Of a DNA stretch of 64,000 bases, positions 36,468-45,229 are shown piece by piece. The notes under the pieces are model-generated. The model was given only the letters and a program-made list of their open reading frames with translations. It searched no databases and was not told the DNA's origin. The DNA is from Claveliimonas acetigenes (GTDB taxonomy: Bacteria > Bacillota > Clostridia > Lachnospirales > Lachnospiraceae), in contig NZ_JAOQJU010000017.1 in assembly GCF_025567385.1 (NCBI RefSeq), forward strand, positions 1 through 64,000, given 5' to 3'. Within the stretch, counting starts at the first letter, position 1, and each line of letters opens with the position of its first letter. A program made the translations under genes and the position numbers.

Positions 36468-37643
36468 ATGTCGGAAAGAAATCTGAATTTTGATGAAATT
36501 ATAAATCGAAAAGGAACCGATTGTTTAAAATACGATTTTGCAGAAAAAAGAGGTATGCCGGAAGACGTGCTTCCTCTTTGGGTGGCAGATATGGATTTTA
36601 AGACGTCTTCCTATGTAGAAGATGCAGTTATAGAAAGAACGAAACATGGCATCTTTGGCTATAGCGAAGTGAAGGAAGCGTATTTTAACGCAGTGGCAGG
36701 ATGGTTAAAGAGACATCATAACTGGGATGTTAAACCAGACTGGCTTATTAAAACACCTGGGGTAGTATTTGCACTTGCAATGGCTGTGAGAGCTTTCACG
36801 GATATTGGGGATAGTGTTTTGATTCAGCAGCCTGTATATTACCCATTTTCTGAGGTTATTGAAGATAACAAAAGGGTAGTTGTCAGTAATGATTTATACC
36901 TTGGAGAAGATTATCGATATCACATTGATTTTGATGATTTTGAGAAAAAAATTGTGGATAATCATATCAAACTGTTTCTTCTGTGCAATCCGCATAACCC
37001 ATCAGGCAGAGTATTTACGAAGGAAGAGCTAACCAGAATGGGAGATATCTGCCTGAAACATGGAGTAATCGTAGTTAGCGATGAAATCCACAATGATTTT
37101 GTGTTTAAAGGAAAGCATACCGTGTTTGCTGCTGCAAAGAAAGGATATGAGGAGATATCCGTTATTTGTACCTCTCCAAGCAAAACTTTTAATCTTGCGA
37201 GTATGCTGATCTCCAATATTTTTATCCCAAATAAAAATCTTAGGCAGAGATTCCGGCACGAAGTAAATGCCGCCGGAATCAGCCAGTTAAGCGTATTGGG
37301 ATTGACAGCAGCCAGGGCCGCATATGAGCACGGCGATGAATGGTATGAGAAAATGCTTGGCTATGTTAAGGAAAATATTACCTATGTGAAACAATATGTC
37401 CATGAAAATCTGCCGGGTGTGGATGTTGTAGAGGGCGAGGGAACCTATCTCGTATGGCTTGATTTCCGAAAAACCGGAATTGAGGCAGATGAACTTGACA
37501 GAAGAATTATACAGAATGCAAAACTGTGGTTAGACAGCGGAAAGATTTTCGGAACAACAGGAGCGGGATTTCAGCGGATTAATGTGGCAGCTCCGAGAAA
37601 AATCGTAACAGAATGCCTTGAGAGGATTCGGAAAGAACTTTAG
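36468..37643 (+). CDS. MalY/PatB-type cystathionine beta-lyase
   Basis: 391 residues, aminotransferase class I fold, MalY/PatB group. Landmarks: LPLWVADMDFKTSSYV near 36, FGYSE near 65, NPHNPSGRVFTKEEL near 178, SDEIHNDF near 210 and PLP lysine Lys239 in SPSKTFNLA. These enzymes cleave cystathionine, cystine or lanthionine-like thioethers to a thiol, pyruvate and ammonia. It ends the operon that starts with the LanC-like gene. Convergent chromate transporter genes follow after only 9 nt with no obvious hairpin, and the AT-rich composition ends here. Confidence 0.93.
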   Translation: MSERNLNFDEIINRKGTDCLKYDFAEKRGMPEDVLPLWVADMDFKTSSYVEDAVIERTKHGIFGYSEVKEAYFNAVAGWLKRHHNWDVKPDWLIKTPGVVFALAMAVRAFTDIGDSVLIQQPVYYPFSEVIEDNKRVVVSNDLYLGEDYRYHIDFDDFEKKIVDNHIKLFLLCNPHNPSGRVFTKEELTRMGDICLKHGVIVVSDEIHNDFVFKGKHTVFAAAKKGYEEISVICTSPSKTFNLASMLISNIFIPNKNLRQRFRHEVNAAGISQLSVLGLTAARAAYEHGDEWYEKMLGYVKENITYVKQYVHENLPGVDVVEGEGTYLVWLDFRKTGIEADELDRRIIQNAKLWLDSGKIFGTTGAGFQRINVAAPRKIVTECLERIRKEL

Positions 37644-37652
37644 ACACCCCTC

Positions 37653-38216
37653 TTATATTATCAGATAGACAATTGTTCCCACAATACCCGATCCAAAGAT
37701 AACCACAACCGGATTCAGCTTATATTTACGAAGCAGCACAAGGCACACGACAAAAATCACCGCCTCCACCACCCGAAAATCAGATACCACAATCTCAGAA
37801 AGGGGGGACCTAAAGACTGCCAGTACAAGCAGTGACAGCCCTGCAGACGCAATCAACGCCACAACTGCGGGGCGGAGTCCCGCAAGCGTTCCCTGCACCG
37901 TACGCAGGTTGCGAAACCGCATGTACAGCCATGACAATAGAAGCACAATGAGCAGCGACGGTGCCACGCATCCCAGCGTACATACCACCGCTCCCGGAAG
38001 TCCCGCCATCTGCTGCCCTACGAAGGTTGCACAGTTTACTGCTATGGGTCCGGGCGTCATCTCCGCAATCGTAATCAAATCCGCAAACTGCTCCATCTCC
38101 ATCCAGCCATTTGCTTCCACAATCCGGCTCTGTATCAGGGGAACCGCAGCGTAACCTCCGCCAAAGCTGAACAGCCCAACTTGAAAAAACGCCCAAAAAA
38201 GCTGAAGATATATCAT
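37653..38216 (-). CDS. Chromate transporter family protein, half 2
   Basis: 187-residue membrane protein of the short CHR family, with the family motif LFSFGGGYAAVPLIQ near residue 14 and a TPGPIAVNCATFVG segment near 55, about six helices. Short CHR proteins work as two-gene pairs; the partner overlaps by 4 nt upstream (ATGA). The family is known for chromate efflux, but in anaerobes the natural anion is unknown. Confidence 0.9.
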   Translation of the reverse strand: MIYLQLFWAFFQVGLFSFGGGYAAVPLIQSRIVEANGWMEMEQFADLITIAEMTPGPIAVNCATFVGQQMAGLPGAVVCTLGCVAPSLLIVLLLSWLYMRFRNLRTVQGTLAGLRPAVVALIASAGLSLLVLAVFRSPLSEIVVSDFRVVEAVIFVVCLVLLRKYKLNPVVVIFGSGIVGTIVYLII

Positions 38217-38782
38217 TTCTTTCCACTCCTTTTTTCTGTAATCATGCTATGTCCAAACCCAATGACAGCACAGATGAAAATCAGCGTCACAGCATTTACC
38301 TTAAAAAATACAGTTATTATAAACGCAGCAGCCATCATTCCAATCCAAAGGATATTTTTTGTCTTAAAAATGCCTGCCGCCATGTCTATTACTACGTGAA
38401 AAATGACTGCTGCCACCCCTGCCCGCATTACCTGAAGCGCAAGGGCAATCACCGGATTGTCCCGGAATTGCTGATAAAATACAGAGATGACCGAAATGAT
38501 GATAAGTGGCGGAAGTACTGCTCCCAGCGCACAGACGAAAGCCCCCGGAACCTTCCGGATGCGGTAGCCCGTAATGACAGCCATATTAACTCCCAACGGT
38601 CCCGGCGCCGACTGTGCGATTGCCGCCATATCTAAAATCTCCTCTTCTGATATCCAGTGCAGTTTTTCTGCAAATTTCTCTTTTATCATCCCAACAATGA
38701 CGAATCCTCCCCCAAAAGTACACGCACTGATGATAAAAATATTTTTAAACAATTGCCAGTAAACTTTTTCTTCTTTCACCAT
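38213..38782 (-). CDS. Chromate transporter family protein, half 1
   Basis: 189 residues, short CHR family. Family motifs: TFGGGFVIVGMIKEKF near 22 and SAPGPLGVNMAVITG near 58. ATG 38782 follows GGAGGG closely; GTG one codon later has better spacing. The longer frame from 38824 is not supported. It overlaps its partner by 4 nt, and the two should form a heterodimeric transporter with antiparallel halves. Confidence 0.9.
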   Translation of the reverse strand: MVKEEKVYWQLFKNIFIISACTFGGGFVIVGMIKEKFAEKLHWISEEEILDMAAIAQSAPGPLGVNMAVITGYRIRKVPGAFVCALGAVLPPLIIISVISVFYQQFRDNPVIALALQVMRAGVAAVIFHVVIDMAAGIFKTKNILWIGMMAAAFIITVFFKVNAVTLIFICAVIGFGHSMITEKRSGKK

Positions 38783-38861
38783 ATTCCCTCCGTAAAAAAG
38801 GAATGTGTACCGGACAGCACACACTCCTCTCTTTCTCTCCCCACTGTTACGTGACCGTTCT

Positions 38862-39611
38862 TTACGTTCTCATCGCACCGTCTACCGATAATATCTCGCC
38901 TGTCACATAGCTTGCCATATCGCTTGCAAGGAACAAAAATGCATTCGCAATATCTTCTGCCTCGCCAATACGGCGGATCGGAATTGCGTTAATCAGCGGC
39001 TGAATCATCTGTTCCGGAAGGGCCGCAACCATATCTGTCCTGGTAATTCCGGGAGCTACTGCATTTACACGGATATTGCTTGGCCCCAGTTCTCTAGCCA
39101 GTGACCAGGTAAGCCCATTCACGGCAGATTTGCTGGTAGGATACCCAATTCCACTGGTCTGTCCGCAGATACTTACCATAGAGCTTGTATTCAAGATAAC
39201 ACCGCCGCCCTGCTCTTTCATAATTTTCACCGTTGGAATAATACCGTTCATTATTGCATTTACATTAAGCTGCATAATTTTGGCAAACTGCTCTGAGGTA
39301 TAATTATCAATCGGTGTGCTGTCAGAGATACCTGCGTTATTAATCAGAATATCAATTCTTCCGTATTTTTCTTTTACCTTCTCAATCTCCTGTGCCACCG
39401 CATCAGCATCCCCCAGATTCGGCCATGCCCCTGATACTTCCCACTCCGGATTCTCCTCCTTCAAAGAAGTCAGTGCCTTGTCCACCGTCTCCTGCCGGGA
39501 ACCAAATAATACTACCTTTGCCCCATTCTCCAAGAACTTCTTTACCGTCGCATATCCGATGCCTCTGGTTCCTCCGGTTATAACCGCTATCTTACCTTTT
39601 AACATTACCAA
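38862..39611 (-). CDS. SDR oxidoreductase, BaiA-like
   Basis: 249-residue NAD(P)-dependent short-chain dehydrogenase. Cofactor motif TGGTRGIG near 13, NNAG near 92, catalytic Ser/Tyr/Lys in NTSS...GYPTSKSAV (about 140-160), and the PG loop GITRTDM. A VLFGSRQETVDKAL stretch after beta-2 resembles BaiA of Clostridium scindens (FGETQEEVDTAL), a bile acid 3-alpha-hydroxysteroid dehydrogenase, as do the Pro-X-Glu/Asp segment before the DAV helix and the VDGAMR end. It could therefore be a hydroxysteroid dehydrogenase; a FabG-like ketoacyl reductase or sugar dehydrogenase is the alternative. No other bile acid genes are in view and the gene appears monocistronic. Confidence 0.85.
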   Translation of the reverse strand: MVMLKGKIAVITGGTRGIGYATVKKFLENGAKVVLFGSRQETVDKALTSLKEENPEWEVSGAWPNLGDADAVAQEIEKVKEKYGRIDILINNAGISDSTPIDNYTSEQFAKIMQLNVNAIMNGIIPTVKIMKEQGGGVILNTSSMVSICGQTSGIGYPTSKSAVNGLTWSLARELGPSNIRVNAVAPGITRTDMVAALPEQMIQPLINAIPIRRIGEAEDIANAFLFLASDMASYVTGEILSVDGAMRT

Positions 39612-39687
39612 ATCCCCTTTCTGATATGTTCTTAAGTATACTATACTATCTGCCGGAGAATTTTTCTATACTTTTCATGTAAAAAAT

Positions 39688-39721
39688 AAGAGTCTCAATC
39701 GTAATTCCGACTAAGACTCTT
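39688..39721. terminator. Possible terminator between thioredoxin and SDR genes
   Basis: Stem AAGAGTCT / AGACTCTT with an 18-nt loop and T/A-rich flanks, between the end of the thioredoxin gene (39752, minus) and the SDR start. It would end the TrmB-side transcript. Confidence 0.5.
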
Positions 39722-39751
39722 TGCCCGGATGCCGCACATAGCCTGGAACCG

Positions 39752-40066
39752 CTACAGCAGTTCTCTCACCCGCTCTTCAAACACATTTTTTTCCAGAACC
39801 CCCTGCATAATGCTCTCGATTTCCCGTCCCTTGAACATAACAAAGGTGGGAACAATATCTGCGCCGTACTTTCCCGCCAGATCTTCTGATTCTCCAATCT
39901 CTGTCTCACAGAATTTAATCCGTCCGGCATATTTTTTCTCCATTTGCTCTACAACCGGCTTCATCATTGCACACTTTCCACACCATACTGCATAGAACAT
40001 AACAACCACAGGCAAATCCGAATCCCTTGCTTCTATCTCAAAGTTACTTGCTGTCAGATGAATCAT
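39752..40066 (-). CDS. Thioredoxin-like protein with CGKC active site
   Basis: 104 residues, the full thioredoxin length. Active site YAVWCGKCAMMKP with CGKC in place of CGPC; the cis-proline segment IVPTFVMFKGRE follows at about 72. Losing the central proline for lysine would be expected to raise reactivity as an oxidant or change partners, by analogy with other CXXC variants. No thioredoxin reductase is adjacent. Confidence 0.92.
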   Translation of the reverse strand: MIHLTASNFEIEARDSDLPVVVMFYAVWCGKCAMMKPVVEQMEKKYAGRIKFCETEIGESEDLAGKYGADIVPTFVMFKGREIESIMQGVLEKNVFEERVRELL

Positions 40067-40126
40067 ATTGCAACCTCTCTCCTGTTATATCCATCAGGAA
40101 ATATCAGCATTCCCTTCTATATTAGA

Positions 40127-40792
40127 CTATGCAGAATCCTTCCGGCTTGCAACCAGCTTATGAATGGGATTCCCCTGGGCAGAAAACTTCTCTTCATATT
40201 CCGTCATAACATTTCCCGCATTCATCTCCTTGTCATGATGCAGATCCCAGGTACACGCAGTTAATTTCCATCCAGCTTCTTCCACCTGCTCCAGTGAAAA
40301 CCGGAACAGATCTCCGTTATCCGTCTTGAATTCTACCCTGCCGTCTTCTGCAAGCACTCCCTCATACCGTGCAAAGAATTCCTTTGAAGTAAGCCTTCTC
40401 TTTGCATGGCGTTTCTTCGGCCATGGGTCGGAAAAATTCAGATAAATCCTGTCCACCTCACCCGGTGAGAACACTTCTCCAATCTCAGCCGCATCCATGC
40501 AGACAAACCGGATATTTTGAAGCGCTCCCTCTTCCTCCGCTTCTTCCTCATATTTCTCGACCGCTCGCAGAAGCACGCTGGAATAACGCTCAATCCCAAT
40601 ATAATTAATCTGTGGGTTCCGTCCGGCAAGTTTCAGTAAGAACTGCCCTTTTCCCATGCCAATCTCTATATGAATCGGATTCGAATTTCCGAAGACCTGT
40701 CCCCAATTTCCCCGGTACGTCTTCTCATCCTTTACCACCTTATCATGTTCACTCAATACACTCTCCGCACGCGGAATATTCCTGAGCCGCAT
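40127..40792 (-). CDS. trmB: tRNA (guanine-N7)-methyltransferase
   Basis: 221 residues, normal for TrmB, which makes m7G46 in tRNA using SAM. Class I methyltransferase motif HIEIGMGKGQFLLKLA near 39, then IGIERYSSVLLRA and the catalytic-region motif LNFSDPWPKKRHAKRRLT near 117. Its ribosome site (GGGAGG) overlaps the stop codon of the LysR gene upstream, so the two are probably co-transcribed. Confidence 0.95.
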   Translation of the reverse strand: MRLRNIPRAESVLSEHDKVVKDEKTYRGNWGQVFGNSNPIHIEIGMGKGQFLLKLAGRNPQINYIGIERYSSVLLRAVEKYEEEAEEEGALQNIRFVCMDAAEIGEVFSPGEVDRIYLNFSDPWPKKRHAKRRLTSKEFFARYEGVLAEDGRVEFKTDNGDLFRFSLEQVEEAGWKLTACTWDLHHDKEMNAGNVMTEYEEKFSAQGNPIHKLVASRKDSA

Positions 40793-40795
40793 ACT

Positions 40796-41698
40796 CTACG
40801 TCCTCCCTTTTATATTATTTTCCAAATATTTGCACAGGATATCTGCCGCATGGCTTCTCCCCCGACCCTTATCCCAGACCATCTGTATTTTTCTTGCAGG
40901 AACCTCAACGTCCGGGCTTATCTGAACCAATTTGCCTTCTTCCAGCAGCGGAGCCGTCAATTCTTCCGCAACAAAACCGATTCCCAGATTATTCTGAATC
41001 AGCGGAAGAATCAAATCCGATGTAGCAACCTCCATATCCAGTTCATAATCCACCTGATGCTCTTCAAATAGATTCTTATAGAACCTATAGGTGCCTGTCT
41101 CACTGCCCAGCCCTATCAATGAATATTCATGCAGCTCGCTTAGTTTCAGCTTTTTTTCCGCAACATCGGCATAATCTTCTCCGCCCACCAGTATTTCCTT
41201 AAATTCCAGCATTGTCTCGCAGCACAGGTTCTCGGATACTGCAAATGGCGTTGTGACAACCGCAAAATCTATTTTACCATTGTGAAGCGCCTTTAATATT
41301 TCCGGTGTGGAATTGTTGCGGATTTTTATTTTTATTTCCGGATACTTTATTTTAAAGCCATGCAAAGTCCGAAGTAAGAATAAGTGCAGTCCCGTCTCCG
41401 TCGCCCCTATCTCGACGGTACCTTTGCATTCTGTCTCCCGGTCATTAATCTCCGCTTCCGCACTCAATAAATGCTGGCAGGCAATTTCAACATGAGAATA
41501 TAACATTTCCCCTTCTTTGGTTAGCTGAAGCCCTCTTGGCTCACGGATAAAAAGCCGGCAGTTTAACTGTGACTCCAAAAGCTTAATAATCCGGGTTACA
41601 TTGGGCTGATTGCTTTTTAATACGCCCGCTGCTTTTGTAATATTTTCATATTTTGCTACATAATAAAATACTTTATAATATTCAAAATTCACATCCAT
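40796..41698 (-). CDS. LysR-family transcriptional regulator
   Basis: 300 residues: N-terminal winged helix (YYVAKYENITKAAGVLKSNQPNVTRIIKLLE, seen at about 12-42) and a substrate-binding-like effector domain from 92. Divergent from the V/A-ATPase operon over a 193-nt AT-rich gap and co-directional with trmB. The effector is not deducible. Control of the divergent ATPase operon is possible, since LysR proteins often regulate the neighbour. Confidence 0.9.
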   Translation of the reverse strand: MDVNFEYYKVFYYVAKYENITKAAGVLKSNQPNVTRIIKLLESQLNCRLFIREPRGLQLTKEGEMLYSHVEIACQHLLSAEAEINDRETECKGTVEIGATETGLHLFLLRTLHGFKIKYPEIKIKIRNNSTPEILKALHNGKIDFAVVTTPFAVSENLCCETMLEFKEILVGGEDYADVAEKKLKLSELHEYSLIGLGSETGTYRFYKNLFEEHQVDYELDMEVATSDLILPLIQNNLGIGFVAEELTAPLLEEGKLVQISPDVEVPARKIQMVWDKGRGRSHAADILCKYLENNIKGRT

Positions 41699-41891
41699 AT
41701 AATAATTATATTCCTTCTATATAATCTATGTATTATTCACATTCATCAAAGAGTAGTATAATACCCAGAAAAAAAAAAGTAAACTTTGTACTAGATTTTT
41801 TCAAAAATAAGAGTATGATAATTATGACAATAATACCCGGATGTCTACACTATAATAATAGGTAGAAACGGGCATGAAAAGGAGGCATTCT

Positions 41892-42203
41892 ATGAATTCT
41901 ATTGTGAACCGGTTAGCAGATATTGAGTCAACCGCAGAAGCGATTGTAGCCCACGCTGAGGCGCAAAAGCCCTCGATTGAACGTGAGATCCAGGATAAGC
42001 GCGATGCATTTGATGCAAAGCTGGAGGCAGATACACAGGCAAAGCTTCATTCTATTCGTAGTGAAATGAAAAAAAACACGGACAGGATTCTGGAAGAGCA
42101 GCGCCTGAAAAACCGCTCCGCCATAGAGGCTCTGATTCAGGACTTTGAAAAGAACCATACGAAATATGCAGAGAATATTTTGAAACAAATTACAGAGGTA
42201 TAA
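41892..42203 (+). CDS. V/A-type ATPase peripheral stalk subunit (G/H-like)
   Basis: 103 residues, almost entirely helical and charged, forming a coiled coil. First gene of the V/A-ATPase operon, where small stalk subunits (NtpF, AhaH) are usual. ATG 41892 follows AAGGAGG (41879-41885); the in-frame ATG 41874 lies before that site. A TATAAT-like -10 is at 41851-41856. Pairs with subunit E in the peripheral stalk. Named from position and shape more than from sequence. Confidence 0.8.
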   Translation: MNSIVNRLADIESTAEAIVAHAEAQKPSIEREIQDKRDAFDAKLEADTQAKLHSIRSEMKKNTDRILEEQRLKNRSAIEALIQDFEKNHTKYAENILKQITEV

Positions 42204-42207
42204 AACT

Positions 42208-43254
42208 ATGGGAAATGTTATGGCTTACAGCGGCATTGTCACAAAAGTTCGTGCCATGCAGGCAAAGCTCCTGACGAAGGAGGATTTTGACAATATTGCC
42301 GCAATGAAAAGTGTTCTTGACATTATTTCCTTTTTAAAGGGAAAGCCCGCTTACTCCGAGCTTCTTAATCAAATGGACGAATCCCTCTATCACAGAGGAA
42401 ATATTGAAAAAATTCTGTATCAGTCTCTTTACAACGACTATACAAGGCTTTTCCGTTTTGGCGGCATAGAGCAGAAAAAATTTTTAAAGCTCTATCTGAA
42501 GCGCTACGAAGTAGATGTAATCAACTACTGCCTGCGTATTGTCTTCAACCACTATGACAAACCATTTGATTTGAATTATAAAAAAGAGTTTTTTGACCGT
42601 TATTCTCAGATTTCCATAGACCGTCTGATTACTTCCCAGAATATCGACGAACTGGTAGATAATCTGAAAGATACGGAATACTATACTCCCTTGAAAAGGC
42701 TCCGTGATTCCGGCGCCGCAACGCTTTTTGATTACGACCTGGCGCTGGATCTTTACTATTTTACAACACTGTGGAAATCCAAACGCCGGATCCTTAAGAA
42801 AAAAGAGCTTGAGCTGTTTACCAGAGACTGCGGTTCCAGAATCGACCTTCTGAACCTTCAGTGGATTTACCGGGCAAAAAAATACTATCATATGCTTCCG
42901 CCGGATATCTACACTCTGACGATTCCGATCCATTACCGGATCCATGTAGATGAATTTAAAGCTCTGGTTGAGGCTCCTTCTGCTGATGAATTCCGAAAAC
43001 TGATGGAAAGCACTGCCTATGCCAGAAAGTATGATTTCGAACAGAAGAAGACCATTGAACAGATGTACAAGGAATGTCTCTACCGGCTTTATATCGCCGA
43101 CCGCAGGAACAATCCCTGGTCCATCGCATCAATTACAACTTACCTCTTCTTAAAAGAAGAAGAAATTTATAAATTAACCACAGCTCTTGAATGCGTCCGC
43201 TATGGTCTTACGCGGCAAGAGACGCTGGGATACTTAGGAGGTGTAACAAATTGA
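42208..43254 (+). CDS. ntpC: V/A-type ATPase subunit C (central stalk to membrane coupling)
   Basis: 348 residues, helical, matching the V0D/AC39 family that caps the rotor ring and links it to the central stalk. Typical start YSGIVTKVRAMQAKLLTKEDF and the YLFLKEEEIYKLTTALECVRYGL tail (in part). Five nt after the first gene; its stop overlaps the TTG start of subunit I (TTGA). Its place before subunit I differs from the enterococcal order F-I-K-E-C-G-A-B-D. Confidence 0.9.
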   Translation: MGNVMAYSGIVTKVRAMQAKLLTKEDFDNIAAMKSVLDIISFLKGKPAYSELLNQMDESLYHRGNIEKILYQSLYNDYTRLFRFGGIEQKKFLKLYLKRYEVDVINYCLRIVFNHYDKPFDLNYKKEFFDRYSQISIDRLITSQNIDELVDNLKDTEYYTPLKRLRDSGAATLFDYDLALDLYYFTTLWKSKRRILKKKELELFTRDCGSRIDLLNLQWIYRAKKYYHMLPPDIYTLTIPIHYRIHVDEFKALVEAPSADEFRKLMESTAYARKYDFEQKKTIEQMYKECLYRLYIADRRNNPWSIASITTYLFLKEEEIYKLTTALECVRYGLTRQETLGYLGGVTN

Positions 43255-45200
43255 TTGTTAAAATGAAATTTTTAAGCATCACCGGCCCCATCCATGATAT
43301 AGACCGAGTCAGTGATGTCTACCTCTCAAAATATGAGATGCAGCTGGAACACGCGATTTCTGAACTTAAGACCACAGAAAACCTGCTGCCTTTCGTTGAG
43401 CTTAATCCTTACAAGGAGTCGCTTACCAAAGCGGAGCAATTCGTTTCCATGCTTCCCGAAGGAAATGCCAAACCTGATCTATCGCACACTCCGGAGGAAA
43501 TGATGGATCTGATCCGCGAAGTCAATCACAATTACCTGAATTATCAGGAACAGATTGAAGCGCTGGAAAAGGAAAAGACTTCCCTTCACGAAAAATTAAA
43601 CGTGCTGGAACCTTTCCAGCCACTGGATTTTGAACTCCAGGATGTTACCCATTACAAATACATGCGTGTCAAATTCGGGCGGATTGACGTAGATTATTTC
43701 CACAAGCTTGAAAAATATCTGTTCGAGGACCTGAATGCAATTTTCCTGGAAGGCGCCCGAGACGCTAATTACGTATATGGTTGTTATTTTACCGCCAACA
43801 CGGACTCCGGCAAAGTTGATTCTGTGTTTAATTCCCTGCACTTTGAGAGGATATCGCTTCCCGAAGGATTCAGTGGGACACCGGCAACCGCCTACCAGGA
43901 GCTGTCGCAGGCTATTACGGAAAAATCCAAAGAGATTGAACAATTAGAAAAGGAAACGACAGAAATGCTTGCCGACAATGCTTCCAATCTTCTGGGCGCC
44001 AGAAAAAGGCTGGAAGAGCTGACAAATAACTTTGACGTCCGCAAGATGGCCGCAAGGATTGACGACAAAAATGACAAACTGGAAGATTACTATATTCTCT
44101 GCGGCTGGATGGGCGAAGATGATGTGAATGCATTCATTGAAGAAACCAAGAATGATGACAAAGTATTCGTCGTCGTGGAGGAAGATCGGGAGAAATTTTT
44201 CGGAGACCCTCCGACCAAACTTAAGAACCCAAAGATTTTCAAACCTTTTGAGATGTTCATCCAGATGTACGGCCTGCCCGACCACAGCGAAATCGATCCG
44301 ACCATATTCGTAGCGCTGACCTATACCTTTATCTTCGGCGCAATGTTCGGCGACGTAGGCCAGGGATTCTGCCTGTTTGCCGGAGGTGGGATTCTCTACC
44401 TGCTGAAAAAAATAAACCTGGCAGGGATTATATCCGTAGCGGGGATTTTCTCCATGTTCTTCGGATTCATGTTCGGCAGCGTATTTGGATTTGAAAATGT
44501 TATCGAAGCTCACTGGCTAAGACCCGTGGAAGCAATGACGAAACTTCCTTTCGTAGGACAGCTCAACACCGTATTTGTCATCGCAATTGCCTTTGGTATG
44601 GGATTAAATATTCTGGTTATGATTTTCCAGATTATCAATGCCGTACGCAGCCACAACACAGGCGAGCTTCTATTCTCCAATAACGGAATTGCAGGACTTG
44701 TATTTTACGGCTTCCTTGTGCTGACCATCGTGCTCTACATGAGCGGCCACACCGTTCCGGGGAATATTTTCATGGTTATCTTCCTGGGACTTCCGATTCT
44801 TGCTTTCCTCTTCAAGGAACCTCTTACGAACCTTGTAGAGAAAAACCACAAGAAATTGGAAACAGGAAAAGTAATGTTCCTGGTACAAGGATTTTTTGAA
44901 TTATTTGAAACCATGCTGAGTTATTTTTCAAATACCCTTTCCTATGTGCGTATCGGCGCTTTTGCAGTCAGCCACGCCGCCATCATGGAGGTGGTGCTGA
45001 TGCTCTCAGGCGCAACAGACGGTGGTTCCATTAACTGGTTTGGAATCGTGCTTGGCAACCTGATTGTCTGTGGTCTGGAAGGACTGATTGTAGGTATTCA
45101 GGTTCTCCGTCTGGAATATTATGAAATGTTCAGCCGGTTCTACAAAGGAACAGGGCGGGAATTTAAACCATTCACCAACCATAGTGCAGGTCACAAATAA
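43251..45200 (+). CDS. ntpI: V/A-type ATPase subunit I (membrane stator)
   Basis: 649 residues: a cytoplasmic half with coiled coils (about 1-330) and a membrane half with seven or eight helices (about 355-640), including FGAMFGDVGQGFCLFAGG and the helix LSYFSNTLSYVRIGAFAVSHA, which holds the conserved arginine facing the rotor carboxylate. TTG 43251 is chosen because AGGAGG is 9 nt upstream and because it overlaps the previous stop; ATG 43263 is too far from it. Forms the ion half-channels. Confidence 0.92.
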   Translation: MIVKMKFLSITGPIHDIDRVSDVYLSKYEMQLEHAISELKTTENLLPFVELNPYKESLTKAEQFVSMLPEGNAKPDLSHTPEEMMDLIREVNHNYLNYQEQIEALEKEKTSLHEKLNVLEPFQPLDFELQDVTHYKYMRVKFGRIDVDYFHKLEKYLFEDLNAIFLEGARDANYVYGCYFTANTDSGKVDSVFNSLHFERISLPEGFSGTPATAYQELSQAITEKSKEIEQLEKETTEMLADNASNLLGARKRLEELTNNFDVRKMAARIDDKNDKLEDYYILCGWMGEDDVNAFIEETKNDDKVFVVVEEDREKFFGDPPTKLKNPKIFKPFEMFIQMYGLPDHSEIDPTIFVALTYTFIFGAMFGDVGQGFCLFAGGGILYLLKKINLAGIISVAGIFSMFFGFMFGSVFGFENVIEAHWLRPVEAMTKLPFVGQLNTVFVIAIAFGMGLNILVMIFQIINAVRSHNTGELLFSNNGIAGLVFYGFLVLTIVLYMSGHTVPGNIFMVIFLGLPILAFLFKEPLTNLVEKNHKKLETGKVMFLVQGFFELFETMLSYFSNTLSYVRIGAFAVSHAAIMEVVLMLSGATDGGSINWFGIVLGNLIVCGLEGLIVGIQVLRLEYYEMFSRFYKGTGREFKPFTNHSAGHK

Positions 45201-45229
45201 ATCACCCATTTTTAAGGAGGTAAATTACT

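Noticed and set aside
29000..37650. Integrative element with att sites or integrase
   Set aside because: No integrase, relaxase or flanking direct repeats were seen; only composition and gene content suggest acquisition.
37653..38782. One split long chromate transporter gene (frameshift)
   Set aside because: Both halves have own starts, complete CHR motifs and an ATGA overlap; paired short CHR genes are normal.
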